Part shown: positions 11,634 through 23,510 of the stretch, in pieces
Layout: every line of letters starts with the position of its first letter
Numbering within the stretch: position 1 is the first letter of the stretch
Assembly: GCA_011634665.1 (NCBI GenBank)
Contig: WAEK01000021.1
Location: 43,501-107,500, forward strand
Direction: 5' to 3'
From: Mortierella sp. BCC40632
Taxonomy: Eukaryota > Mortierellomycota > Mortierellomycetes > Mortierellales > Mortierellaceae
DNA length: 64,000 nt
The notes under the pieces: model-generated
Database searches by the model: none
Seen by the model: only the letters and a program-made list of their open reading frames with translations
Told to the model about the DNA's origin: nothing
Position numbers and translations under genes: made by a program

Positions 11634-11705
11634 GGGCCGAACCGGGAATTGAACCCGGGACCTCTCGCACCCTAAGCGAGAATTATACCACTAAACCATC
11701 CGGCC
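11634..11705 (-). tRNA. tRNA-Pro (anticodon AGG)
   Basis: 72-base cloverleaf with no intron. The acceptor stem pairs GGCCGGA with TTCGGCC (one G-U); the discriminator base is C. The anticodon stem is CTCGC/GCGAG with loop TTAGGGT, giving anticodon AGG, which reads CCU and, after A34-to-inosine editing, CCC. The T arm is CGGG-TTCAATT-CCCG. Internal promoters are intact: A box TGGTTTAGTGG and B box GGTTCAATTCC. CCA is not encoded, as expected in a eukaryote. Confidence 0.96.
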
Positions 11706-12059
11706 AACGTCTTGTTTGGGCAACTTTCCGTGCGTCTAAGAACATATTTTCAGTCCAATTGAATCAATTCCGGGGCCCTGGGGCCTTAAAATCCTAGTGT
11801 TCAGCCTTCCCTGAAGGCCCCTCCACATGGGTGACCGAATATTGGGTTAATTTAGTCCTAAGAAAAATCGCTTTAAGCGTAAAAGGCGCTCGTTAAGACA
11901 AAAACACACTTCTAGAGCCAGTAATGGGGCGAGAATGCAAAATCAGACGATGGCGACTGAGGTAGAGCGCTGGAGAGGTGGTGGTAGAAGATGTAGAAGA
12001 GGGTGGGCATAGATAATGGAAAAAAGAACACAAAGCGGTTGAAAAAACTAAAGAGAAGG

Positions 12060-12099
<40 letters not shown>

Positions 12100-13044
12100 C
12101 GAGCGAGCGAAAGAGAGCTAGCGAAACAGATTACTTTGAACAAGGTGAGAAGGAGAGAGCAAGGTGGATGATGACTGGACGAAACAGACACACGGCCACG
12201 AAGCCATAGAGGATCTCTTAGGACTTGAAGAGACCTTGATCGGACGACAAAGTCGATGGAGATGAGGAAATCAAGTTGAAGGATGTTCAGTAAAGGGGTG
12301 GACAGGGCTATTTTGGCGGGATAGTAAACGAAAAGGATCGCCTTTGTGACACCATGGTTTCTTCCCATATTCTGAAAGGGGGATATCTAGCACATCTCCC
12401 CTCCCCATGTTATGACAGGCTGCATTGTTGTTTGTATGCGGGGGAACCTTTTTCTTTTCTATGCAAAGGACGAGAAACTGTATTCATATTACCCACAGTC
12501 AGACACCGTAGACGGCAGAAAAAAATATAAAATGTGCGAATCATCTGTGCTCTTGGCCAGTCATCGAACTCGGTCACCTTGCACTGTAGGATGTAAAATG
12601 AGAAGGAAAAAAGGGACAGGGGGATCCTCCAAGAACGTCGAGATAGAAAGTTGCTCTTTGAGCGACTAGGATTATCTTGATCCTCTTGTACCCGGCTCAA
12701 GCTTCAAGGACAAGTCTGCGATACGAGTTGGTAGGATGGTAATCTCAAGAGAATGACCTCCAATGAGAAGTGGCATTAGAGGTCCACTATGGATGAATGT
12801 ATCGGAATGGATAAATGAGGAGAAAAAAGAGAAAGCGGATGGGAAGGTGGTCAAGCTTGTACATGGAAGCGATTGGCGGCAAAAAAAGAAAAGGCTTGTC
12901 TCGTGCACACTCTTGATGCTGAAAGCAGTCGCATGGTCGCCTGGTTTTTTTTTTAGAGCCTCGGGTCGTTCATCTTTCGACTTTTTCCTTCATCTGAATT
13001 TTACGCTCGGCAAACATTGGACAACCCCCAAGGACATTTTCACC
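11706..13044. other. Intergenic, tRNA to voltage-sensor gene
   Basis: No gene recognised. Holds a GA microsatellite at 12063-12094 and unstructured sequence. Open frames on both strands are either GA/CT low-complexity or lack any domain signal and splice support. Confidence 0.5.
12063..12094. repeat. (GA)n microsatellite
   Basis: About 16 GA units on the plus strand, followed by an imperfect GAGC/GAAA continuation. Confidence 0.85.
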
Positions 13045-14080
13045 ATGGACCGAGGCTATAGCATCATTGGGTAATAGAGACCTGACCCTTTTCTCTGGGG
13101 ATCCTTTTGTTCATCATCAGGCTACTCTGCCAGTTTTTCATCTCGGCAGAAAAAAGATGTCCTAACTACTTGCAAATGCAAGAGAGCCACTCCCATGTTT
13201 CTTAACTGTCCCATCGTCCCATCTCCTTCTATCTTTGTTCTCTGTTAATAGCAGCCCTTCTTTGTCACCACCACCCGTCATGATAAGGAGTCACCACAGC
13301 CTGACTCGCCGGGAGATCTTTCAAAATCTGGCCAACAGGATCATCTACTCCAAATTCTACATGCTCCTTTACTTGGTCATGGCTCTCCTCAGTATCTGGT
13401 CCATCATACTCTCCCTTCAACACGGCTGTTCCTCTTCCACACTTTTTATTATTCTGGAGTCAATTATCAATGGAACTATGATCGCAGAAGTGGCTATTCG
13501 GCTTACGGCCTTGGGAAGGGTAACACGACCATATGCATGCAGCCAGGAGGATTCTTTTTTGCCAAGAGATTTCCTTTTTTTTTTTTTTTTTTTTTTTTGT
13601 CAAAAGCCTATCTGACAAACCTGTATCATTTCTCTCTTTCTCTGTGTACCACTCATGGATAGGGATACTGGAGATCAACGTCCAACATCATCGACATCTT
13701 TCTGGTCGTATTCTGTTTCATTACCATGATCCTTGTCCTTGAAGGATGTGGATCTGGTCATAGGGCGGAGGAAATCCTGGATACTCTGCTCTTGATTCTA
13801 CGCAATGCAGTTCAGTTCTGGCGTCTTTTCACGATGATTCGCAAGTAAGGCAATTGGCATATATGTGTGGTGCGAGCAAGTCAATTTTTTGGTTACAACC
13901 ATCTGATTGCCTTGATAAATCCAATCTTTCCGTAGAAACTCGTTGATCGCTAACCCAAGAGTTGGAACCGTCGACTTTAACAATGTGCGTCAGGAGTCGC
14001 TTGACATTGAAAGCTTTGGAGTTGAGAATTACGAACATGATCCACAATACTTTTATGACGATGATGATGACAATTTATAG
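13045..14080 (+). CDS. Voltage-sensor-domain-only membrane protein (ion-transport-like)
   Basis: Proposed exons 13045-13070, 13252-13519, 13663-13844 and 13936-14080 give 206 residues. The first short exon starts at CACCATGG and splices in frame; if it is wrong, the start is the ATG at 13280. Four membrane helices follow: S1 FYMLLYLVMALLSIWSIILSL; S2 with two glutamates and a terminal IR; S3 with aspartate in NIIDIFLVV; S4 with arginines spaced seven and six apart (LRNAVQFWRLFTMIRK). There is no pore helix pair, so it resembles the voltage-sensor-only proteins (Hv1/TMEM266-like or small fungal ion-transport-domain proteins). The tail is acidic, ending in an Asp run. Proton conduction cannot be claimed. 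The second intron carries a long T run. Confidence 0.72.
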
Positions 14081-14200
14081 CTCTAATACTAGCCTCATCG
14101 TCCATTTAACAAACACCCTGAAACATAATGTCTCCTGAGAAACAAGAATGGGTTTGATCCTGTCGATGTTCCAAACAAAAAAAAAAAAAAAAAAAAAGGG

Positions 14201-14253
<53 letters not shown>

Positions 14254-14453
14254 AAGAGAGAGAAAGAGGGGAGGAGAGGGATACCCTGAAAAGAAGTGGA
14301 AATGACAAAGAAAGGATTGTTCCAAAAGCGTCGCATTGCACCTTCTAATTATTTAACGAGAGGGTCTTCTAGACGAATAGTCTCTGTATCCATCCGACCT
14401 ATCCTCACTAGGAGGGGATTTTGCCAGAACAATAGTGGATACTTTTCATTTTA
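14081..14453. other. Convergent 3' intergenic with poly-A and GA microsatellite
   Basis: Short space between tail-to-tail genes. Holds a 21-A run (14177-14197) joined by GGGGGG to a GA repeat (about 14202-14248). No gene. Confidence 0.8.
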
Positions 14454-14973
14454 TTAGTGGCCTATAGAGAGAACCTGTTGGTCCCAATCAGCCATCATCA
14501 AACCCAACGGGTCAATCGAGTTTAGTTCCTCTTGCAAAGAATCACGAGTTAGAGTCTCGAGCTCCCTTGTTGCATTCGCGGAGATTTTCTGGTGTTCGTG
14601 AAAAAAAAAAAAAAAAAAAAAAGAGTTGAGCAAAAATTGTTCTGAGCCTTGCCAGCAATTGCAGCTGCCTTCAAAGAGTGAAAGAGCGAGCAAGCCCATA
14701 GTCATCACAAGATAAACCATTATTATTATTCAATTTACCTTGAGTCGAGCGTCAATTTTGTGAAAGAAATCCAGGTCACTGGCATTAGAAGATCCAAGAG
14801 GGGCTGCTGGATGGGTATCGAACTTTTTGTAGGCTTCTACAATCATCTCGCACAGTGTTGCAAACACAATTGTGTAATCCATCTCAAAGGGCTAGAAAGT
14901 GACAAAGAGTAGTTGATTTCATTTAGATAAAGAGTTGTACAGAAAGTCCATGGTGGACACACATATGTTTAGA

Positions 14974-15009
<36 letters not shown>

Positions 15010-16795
15010 AGAAAGCAGAAAGCAAAGGCGCTGAGGATTTAGACACTTACCACAGACCGAAGCTCGAAATGGGTATACTCGCCAGAGTCGTCCGAGGGCT
15101 TGCCTTCGGTCACTTTCCGACCAAAGAAATTCTAAGATTAAGTGGATAAGAAAAGCGAAGAGTAAGAAGGGTGTGAGTTCAAAACACAGTCTATGGTTTC
15201 CTTAATTGCTCTCATATCCCCCTCCCCCCTCCTCACCCCTTGCAGGTGCAGGGCCCATTGAGCTCTTAATGCTTAGAAGTATTAATGTACCATTTTGGAT
15301 TTGGATTCTGAGACCAAGAAATTATCGTATTCATTCAACAATGCATGGAGCGATCTCGCGAAGTCTGTCAAATGGGGGATATCCAAGACGTGACCAATTG
15401 AGTTACCCAGCAAAAAGTGGTAGTGTGTCCTATAACAAGAAAAAAAGGAAAAAAAAAAAAAAAGCCATGTCCAAGTCAGCTAATGTCCGTTTATCTTTTT
15501 CCTCCTCCTCCGAGTCACTTTTGTTAGACAGGAAAGTGCACTATTTACCTTTTCTGAACAAGCTCAGGCGAGAAATACCGCTGCAAGTCCGTCTGTGTGA
15601 GAACCATCGTATTATAGTAGGCCGTGTGCCCAAGGAAGACGCGCGCAAGATATTCCCAAGTCATGACCCGTTTCGTAAGCAGCTCCGCTATCGTCGGAGT
15701 ATGGTGTGGAGGATGACCGGATCGTGAATGAAGTCCATGCGCCGACAGTCCGGCGGATGACCCTCTCCTTGCCTCTTGTGTGGCGACGGCAGCAGCGGCA
15801 GGGAGAATGGGTGGACGCTCCAGTCCATGGTTTAGAAGAATATCGCGAGCAGCCGTTGCAGATGAGTGATCCTCGACCACCACCTTGAAATCGCTGCCTG
15901 TCGGGGAGGTTACCGTCTTGATAGAGATAGGTTCACTCACAAGAGTTGTGTTGGACGAAAATAACGATTCTGAAGACATGGTCCTTTCTACAGCAGACGT
16001 CGGTGTTGGTGGAACAGATGGTACTGGAGGGACGGGTGGTATGGTTTTTGTGGAGCTGCTCTCTGTTGCACTCTTTGAGTCCTTTGTATTTTCCTTGCTC
16101 GTGCCTTCTTTGCTCGTGCCCTCATCTTTACCCTTCTCGCTCTTCTTACTTGTAGACCCATGGGTGCTACTGCTGCTAGACTGGTTCTTAACAGTCTCGT
16201 CCAGCTTTACGTCGCTATGCGAGCCAAACCCGCTTGTAAAAGACGAAAAGATGGTCGATTTGGTCGACGAGCTGCTACTCTTGACAGACTTGTTGTCAGA
16301 GACAACCGACTTGTCAGACTTGTGTGATTTTGAGGATTTACCAGATTTGGTGGATGCAGCAGAGGAAGCATTCTTTTTCTCTACAAACTTGAGCTGTTTC
16401 GACTGATAAGCCTTGGGGGCATTTGAAGCTTTAGCTGCGTTGTGGTTCGGGGCTGAGAATCCAGGACTGTAGAGATGTGTGCTAAACATGGGCATGAACC
16501 CTGGTCCAATTGACTTGGATGACATTCCCATTAGATCTGTTGAGGCCTTCCAATTCTCGGTCTTTGGTTGCGAGTTTGTCGAGGACTTGGACCGAGTGGT
16601 CGACCTGGACTTTGTTGATTTGTTGGAGACGGATTTGGTCGATGATGTGGATGAGGTTGCTGTGGACTTTACAGATTTGATGGAGGAGGCCTTACCACCG
16701 GACTTTGTGGTAGTTCCGGTTCTGGTGCTCTGGCCATCATCCGAGGGGTTGCAATAGAGACTATCAGTCTCGGTGAGCTGGCGCGTGAGAGCCAT
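14454..16795 (-). CDS. Conserved protein of unknown function, Ser/Thr/Lys-rich N-terminus
   Basis: Five exons on the minus strand: 15549-16795, 15291-15429, 15051-15131, 14739-14891 and 14454-14588 (stop), phases consistent, 584 residues. The start is the ATG at 16795 (MALTRQLTETDSLYCNPSDDG). Residues about 20-330 are Ser/Thr/Lys-rich low complexity (repeated TKS/SKS/STKS), likely disordered and phosphorylated. The folded part begins near WEYLARVFLGHTAYYNT and continues over the four small exons, with a helical block (MDYTIVFATLCEMIVEAYKKF) and a conserved-looking end (RELETLTRDSLQEELNSIDPLG). Splicing at every border keeps the frame, which supports a real gene. The look is of a fungal-specific conserved protein, but I cannot name the family. 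Confidence 0.8.
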
Positions 16796-18263
16796 CGTAT
16801 CGGACTACCAGCTTTATCGCTCCTCTTTTTTTTTTTGCGGGGTCAACAGAATCTCGCTTCTCTCTCTTCTTTCTTTGAGGAGGGTGCTGAGTTTCGTTCA
16901 CCTATCAGAACGCGGAGATGTAAAAAGAACTTCAGAGATGAGAGTTGGGAAAGGATTGCGATGAGCACAGAGAAAGAGAGAGAGAGAGAGAGCGAGAGAG
17001 CGAGAATGAGGGTACGGGAGATGAAAGGAAAAATAGGGTGGAGATGAGAAGAGGTCTCATTCAAACACGGCCATCAGTCGACTTTTGAGCATTTGCACCA
17101 AGCTGAAGGGGGGGGGGAATGAGTCTCCCTTTGTCCTCCTGTTCTTGATGAGACAGGGCGTATTTGTTCATGCGTACATGTCCCATTGCCCCATCGAGCA
17201 AGTGATACCTGACACCGGATGTATGCTCCTACAATGGCTGTGCGCGCATGTGCTTCCTATGCGGGATCTCCATGAGCAGTCCTCTGTGGACTAGAAGATG
17301 GGCGGCTGTCCCATTCTCGAGATGATGCATTGCTCATTGGTCGAGATGAAGAGAGAGCGAGAAAGAGAGGAGGTAGATGACCCAATGGTCGGGATAGTTT
17401 CTTTACCTCTCTAATGGGCTGGGGCCGAGGCTTGGCTATCGACAGGGCTTCAGGGATAGGTGGGGTTGCTGGTCACCGGGGCGACGTGGAGGGTTGTCGG
17501 TCGCACTGATGGGCCGGGGGGGGGATGGGAGAAGGGTGTCGCACCAGAATGCAGGTGACACAAACCAGGCCAAGGGGAGGAGGGTGGGTGTATGCAGGAA
17601 CGAGGAATGCAATTAAGTCTATCTTGACAGTGGAAAATTACGCCGCGGCAGGGAAGATGGTAGAGTAGATGTCGATGAAAAAGAGAGAGAGAGGAGAAAG
17701 GGGGAGAGAGGGAGAGAAAAGAGAAAAAGCAGAAATGAACCGCTGCAGAAGAGAAAGCGAAAAAAGGAAAAAAGGACGATTGCCAATCGATCGCCCATCC
17801 CATCGTCGTACTCGTCTCGGTCACCCCTCCTCCTTTCCCCCGCAACCTCATTTAGCTCAACGGCTACTCCCGCCTCACTCCAAACCCGCCTGTGCAACAG
17901 ACCATGCCGACAACGACCTCGGCTGTGTCGGCCCTCACCACACAGGCGTCTAGGTCGTGCTCTGCTCTGCTCTACCCCCGCTCCTATGTTTGCCTTGATC
18001 GTTGTTGTTCCGACAGGCGTTTGTTTGTTTGTCGGCTGATCCAATCCAGGGCACTGTTTAGGCACTGCGTTTCCACTCTCCCACAGCGAGTGTCGCGCCC
18101 TTTTGAGAATGAATGGTAAGAAGGGTACCTTGAGCAGAATACGTTCTTTCGCCTCTTGGCCGACCCAAGAGCTAGCAGAGGGAGTCAACCAATTTTAAAC
18201 TTTGAATTGTGTACCCCGACAAAGGCAAGAGTGAGAGACTTTGACGGAGAAAAGATGAGAGAA

Positions 18264-18306
<43 letters not shown>

Positions 18307-18753
18307 AAAGAGAGGCAAATGTAGGGCGAGGGCGCCATTCAACTTCCAGGGCTAAAAACGTCTGTCCGTTGGTCGGTCTGTCGGGGCCCTAAATCAGCCC
18401 CAGATCATAGCCCCTGGCTGGCCAGGGAGAAACAGTTCGCGGGAGGGTACCAAATCGATAGTAGACTTCAAGGCGAGGGCGATCCAAGAGTACACGCGAA
18501 AGATATTTCGAAGTAGGACAGTCATAATGCACTTGGGCGAATGCACACTAATTTGACAAAGTCGAGTCTCTTTCATCTTAGGGTGTTGGACACAACAGCA
18601 ATTCGAGACAGACGCAAAACACAAACATGTCCCTTCTGCTGTTTGTTGTATCCTTTTCATCATACCTTTGCTCTTGCTAGATTTCCAAAATGTGGCGCTC
18701 TCCGCACTTCTGATAGTGACTGGCTTCATATTCATGGTCCCTACATTCAGCCA

Positions 18754-18793
<40 letters not shown>

Positions 18794-18892
18794 CATGATT
18801 GTTCAACAGTCGACATCAGCATCGGCATCGATGGCATTTGCTATTCCCTCCAAAAGGACAGAGATTTCAATCAAGCCGTTCAGTCTGAATCG
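16796..18892. other. Divergent promoter region, unnamed gene to TFIIIA-like
   Basis: About 2.1 kb between head-to-head genes. Holds GA tracts (16975-16993, 18257-18305), a G run near 17106-17116, and a 33-T run (18757-18789) close to the zinc-finger gene. The long minus frame 17619-18188 has no recognisable domain. TFIIIA could have an upstream non-coding exon here; no clear start or TATA was found. Confidence 0.5.
18757..18789. repeat. Poly-T tract, 33 bases
   Basis: Plus-strand T run about 100 bases upstream of the chosen TFIIIA-like start. It lies in an open frame that would encode a Phe run, so that upstream frame was not used as coding. Confidence 0.9.
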
Positions 18893-21219
18893 ATGATAAG
18901 GATTATTACTGTATCGCCGTCTCTCACTTCTCAGTCATGCTCAACCTCCGCCTCGTCCTCGACCTCTCCAATGCCATCCTCACCAACTCTCTCCAGTCAA
19001 GAGCGCATGGAAGCCACATCGAACGCTGTCAACACCAGGAAGAGGAAGGACCCTAGCGACAAAGGTGAGGACTGTGGAGCCACATTTAACAAGAAGTACA
19101 ACCGGAGAGCACGGAGCGCGAGCCTAGAACGCACAGCATCCAAGCTTTCGATCAGCTCTCGCCGGGAGTCAGATAATTCTGATTCAGAAGTAGGATGCGG
19201 TACTGATAGTGCCCACGACTATACCAGCGACAGCGGAAGTGACCTCAAACTGGCCAAAGACCGTGATGATGGTGGACATTTAGAAGGTAGCTCAAGGTCT
19301 AAAAGTCCAACAAAGCAGGGATCGACAATGGTTGAGATGGCGTTAACTGGAAGCCAGGCCGATAAAAACATAGAAGGAACAACTCAAGAGATAGAACCTT
19401 CTCCAAGGGGCACGTACCCATCCAGATCACCAAAGATGAAGCCGTCTACATCATTGCAACCATCTCCATCAGAAGCTTCAACAAAATCCCAGCCAAAGGG
19501 AGGCCGGTATAAATGCCTATACCCCGATTGCAACAAATCATACTCGAAACCATCTCGACTTGCGGAGCATGAACGTGTTCATACTGGCGAGGTATGTCTA
19601 GGTGTCGACAGGAGTGGGTAATACAGACAGCGGATATCGTTGATGTGGCAAAATACTTACCGAGCCTTACATCATCGTTGAATTGGATCATTTAGCGACC
19701 CTATAAATGTCACATCCAGGGATGTAATGCATCATTCACGCGGGAATACCATTTTGGAGTTCATCTAAAGAGCCATGACGGCGTCCGCGAATTTGAATGT
19801 CCTGCTCCTGGATGTTCAAAGTCTTTTATTACAAAAGACAAGCTCACCCGCCATCTCAGTATCCACGATGACTTGCCAGCACTCAAGGATAGCTACCCAA
19901 CAACACCAACATCACCTGCATCATCAGTTTATACACCCTCATCGTTGGTAGAGGATGAGAGTGTTGACCAGGAATCTATGAGTGACACCCAAGAGCAAAG
20001 GAGCGACTCGCTAAGGAGGACTCTAAGACGCGGATCTAGTGTTGACCCCGATACCCTAGATCGGGTAGCGGAGGCAATCAAGATGGCAAAGACCTATGCC
20101 TGTCAATGGGAAGGATGCTCACGGCGTTTCAAGAAGCATCGGCAACTAAAAGCCCATATTTGCATCACTCATGAGAATCGGAAGCCATACCCCTGTGACT
20201 ACGAGGGATGTGAAAAGAGCTTTCTAACGCCTAGCAAGCTTCGAAAGCACAAGCTTACCCATACTGGTATGTCTTTGAGACCCTAAAAAATTTGACCGCT
20301 CTACAGCTAGCTCTTTTTTCAATGTCTAACCTATGTCGTATCGATTTCCAAACACTGACGATGTCTCCCTCGGGGGTTCTCTCTCTCTCCTCTCTCTCTC
20401 TAAACTAGATGCCTTGCGTTATGGGTGTATGGTGCAGGGGTGTGAATCCTTCTTTTCAAAGTGGTCTCAACTTCAGAAACACAACACTCTCTGCCACAAA
20501 ACGATCGACTGTCCAGTCTGCTCCAAATCAGTCCGCAAAGCTACCTTGGCGGCACATTTGCTCACTCACGATAGCTCAAGACCAAAGATTTCATGCGAAC
20601 ATGAGGGTTGCTCCAGGATCTTTTCTACTGTAAGCGACTCACACCACATATATCCTGTATTGTAGCTCCCTGAAAAAGTGATCAAGTGCTCGATCTAACT
20701 CTTTGACCATCTTGCTCTCTCTCTCTCACTCATTAAATATAGAAACGCACTTTGGCAGTACATGTAGGAGTTGCGCATACACCACAGACGGACGAAAAGT
20801 TTCCTTGTGAAGTCGATGGATGCATGCAGGTCTTTGACTTTAAGCATCGTCTTAAACTTAATATGAAGCGTAAGCATAAAACCGATGATCCCAATACTCC
20901 AGGACCAACGACAGTTCGCAAAGTGCGATCCGATGCTATTCAACGTAATCTCTTGGAGACCATGTTTGGCTTTACGGAACAGGATGCTAACGCAAGGTTA
21001 CCCATAGCCTGTGTTATGGAAGGCTGTCCGAGACGATTCACCACAGAACGGTTGATGGTCCGACATGCGATTTCTGCTGGAGGACATGGTGACACCTTAA
21101 CTCGTGAAGCTGTCGATGTGTTACTGCAGGACCGGAAACTTTCTAGTGTCGATGTCACAGAGTTCGATATGGAAGCTCAATCCATTCGAGATACCCTTGA
21201 TAGTCACCTTTCGGTCTAG
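18893..21219 (+). CDS. Transcription factor IIIA-like C2H2 zinc-finger protein
   Basis: Exons 18893-19591, 19696-20266, 20409-20629 and 20743-21219 give 655 residues if the ATG at 18893 is used; ATGs at 18971 and later are alternatives because the first 190 residues are low complexity. Ten C2H2-type fingers are readable. Finger 1 ends in HTGE; fingers 2-3 follow; a Ser/acidic linker of about 70 residues separates 3 from 4; fingers 4-8 are close-set; finger 9 has Asn instead of its first histidine (KLNMKRKH); finger 10 (VMEGCPRRF) lies after a spacer. The finger number and spacing fit TFIIIA, which binds the internal control region of 5S rRNA genes and recruits TFIIIC. Nuclear role is inferred from the family. 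Confidence 0.85.
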
Positions 21220-21489
21220 ACACTATCCTCAAAAGCGCTTCGCTACAAGGGACATTCTTTGCTTGTATCGAGCATGGATGTGGAATGAAGATTCACAGGC
21301 ATTGTTCTAGTTCACGCTCCAAGCAAGCCACCAAGCTCCAAATAGACCGCGATTGCATTTTTTCCCCTGCGTTTTACGCAGAATCCTTATACCCTCAATA
21401 AACCATTTTTTGATTTAGCATCGTAAATGACCAGATCATTTCCCAAATGGAGAGGATAGAGCTCCTTTTATTCTATTTCTTTTTCTACC

Positions 21490-22951
21490 TTAGGCGGTCG
21501 ACTTTACAAAGGGTCGAGGACGGTGACGCTTCAATTCCCAATCAGCATCAGGTCCAACATGACACTCTCGGAAACATGCTTCACAGTAATTGTCGTTATC
21601 ACATCCTGGACATGACCATGTTGCATCTTCATTGCAGATACCTAGTTAGGAGAGGGAGGGAGGGAAAGAGGTAATAATCTCAGTTAGATCAAGAGCCTAG
21701 AATCATCACCACGGGCCTCAGCAAAAAAGTTCAAATTAAACACTTACAACACCAGTCATCTGGGTTCTCAGGTTGGACGAGCTGGAGTTCATCCAATCCA
21801 ATGGCTGCTGGAGGCGGGCCTAACTCACTCTCTGTTGACTTTTGGCTCGTAGTCTTTTTTGTTCCTGAGGCGGATGCTGTCGGAGATGAGGTGGAGGTGG
21901 AAGTCGTGGGAGCTAAGGAGGACAGATCCTTCATTCCCTTTGAGAGCTCTTCATGGCGTCGGTGAAGGTCCTTCATTTGAGTAGTATGCATCGATCCATA
22001 TCGAGCTTCGATATGAGTCTCTTCTAAAGCTTGCTGGATCAATTGCGCCGCCTCATCACCATCGCCCGAGCCTCCAAATGCCGTACCTCCATCCCCAAGA
22101 CCGCCTCTTCCCGCAAGAGCTCTGTCCAAGCGGTCACCGAATGCCGATTCCAGATCTTCTGTAGTGCCGAGTCCTTGACCAGAACTCTGATGTTGAGCCT
22201 GTTGATTGAATTTAGAAAGAGACTTTTCGAGTTTCTGTGTTGCCTTGTCAAGAGCCTGTTGGTCCTTTATTCTTTCTTGTGGCTGTAGAGTCTCTTTGAT
22301 TTGCTGAGCGGCTCCAGGCTTGACGTAAAGGTCCAGATCGTCGAGAAAGGAGAGATCGTCATCCTGATCCTCGGAGTCTCTTAAAATTTTTTCGATCTTG
22401 ACGGTAGGAAATGGGGGCAAACACAACAAAGAGAAGTCAATGACCTGTAAATGGTTCTTCTCAAGTTACTATGTCATATACGCACTTTGTTTGGGGTTAC
22501 CTACCTCGTCCTGGCCCAGGCCAGCATAGGCAGGGACGGAGTATGAATGGGATGATGACGATTTAGGCAAGCCTGACTGACTGACTCTCCCCGCGGGAAA
22601 GCTGTCTTTAGGATGATTCTGTTGTTGCTCCAGCCCGTCCTGCACTTCAGTTCCAGAATCTTGCCTTGCTGCCGCTGCAGGGGAGTGCCCAAAGACCTTG
22701 GAGAATTGTAGAGCTAGATCTTGGTCGCTGAAAGAAGCAGAGGTTTGTAAAAAAAGAAAATTAGTCTTGGAGCCTATGTTTTGAAATTACCCTGTGCGCG
22801 TGTGTTTTTGTGTGTGTGTGTGTTTTCCTTACCTTGCGGGAGCAGCAGTGGACGAATCCTGCTTGAGTTTTGCCAGACGCTGCTCGAGTTCTAGGTCCGA
22901 GAATGGATGAGCGGCAGACCCGCTGTCGTCATTGCCATGAGGTGCAGACAT
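21490..22951 (-). CDS. ZFYVE19/ANCHR-like abscission checkpoint protein
   Basis: Exons 22833-22951, 22505-22727, 21748-22444 and 21490-21641 give 396 residues, all phases consistent. The start is MSAPHG at 22951. Residues 19-30 form a textbook MIM1 motif (D-x2-L-x2-RL-x2-LK), the signal by which ESCRT-III tails bind the VPS4 MIT domain. The middle has acidic and helical stretches. The last exon creates a zinc-binding B-box-like end (WCCICNEDAT..CPGC..YC..CFRECH) close to that of animal ZFYVE19. No FYVE domain was seen. In animals ANCHR retains VPS4 to delay abscission when chromatin is trapped. The same role here is inference; the MIM1 supports a VPS4/ESCRT link. Confidence 0.8.
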
Positions 22952-23510
22952 GATGGAAAGGTGGCAAGGGGACTCTTGGATCGAATGTTCGACTCGAGCG
23001 ATGAAGGGAAAAGGGAGAGAGATGAGAGCGAGCCAACCAACCAACCAACCAACCAACCAACCAACCAGCACAGAGTGTTTCTGATGGAACACGCGCCCTT
23101 TGCAAACCCTACATGCAGTAACAAGCGTGACAAGAACAAAAGAGAGGAGAACAGTCCCCCTTTTTTTTTTTTTTTTTTTTTCCCGTTGGCCGCAGTCAAC
23201 CAACCAAACCGGACAGATGGACGCAAAGGTAGAGCAAAAGCACCGCCACCCTTTCCTTTCAGCCCTTTCGGTTCCTTAGCCACCCCTTCTCCTTCTCCTT
23301 CCCTTCCCTTCCCTTCTTCGCCGTGCCATCGGGTTTATTCATAAAGGCGCGCCGCTTTCTACCTCGCCCACTCTTCTTCCCATCTCTGTCCCGCCTCTCC
23401 TGGTCTCTCTTCCCCATCTTTTTGACAACACACTTTCTCAGCGTCAACCATTCTTCATCAACCCGCTACCGGCCTTCAAAGTATCCACTGCACTCCCCCT
23501 CCCCTCTTCC
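22952..23510. other. Divergent promoter, ANCHR-like to Rho GTPase
   Basis: A 559-base shared upstream region. Contains a (CCAA)n tetranucleotide repeat (23033-23067), a T run (23161-23182) and, next to the Rho gene, C/T-rich stretches (23283-23410). No TATA box recognised. Confidence 0.6.
23033..23067. repeat. (CCAA)n tetranucleotide repeat
   Basis: About eight copies of CCAA on the plus strand in the divergent promoter. It lies just upstream of the ANCHR-like start, in what would be its 5' UTR or core promoter. Confidence 0.9.

Noticed and set aside
13235..13279. Upstream extension of the voltage-sensor ORF
   Set aside because: It begins with TTG, not ATG; the short 13045-13070 exon or the ATG at 13280 is more likely.
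15885..16406. 173-residue plus ORF opposite the 14454-16795 gene
   Set aside because: It is the antisense shadow of Ser/Lys-rich codons and has no start context or domain.
17619..18188. 189-residue minus ORF in the TFIIIA upstream region
   Set aside because: No domain, biased composition in its second half from C/T repeats, and no splice-supported extension.
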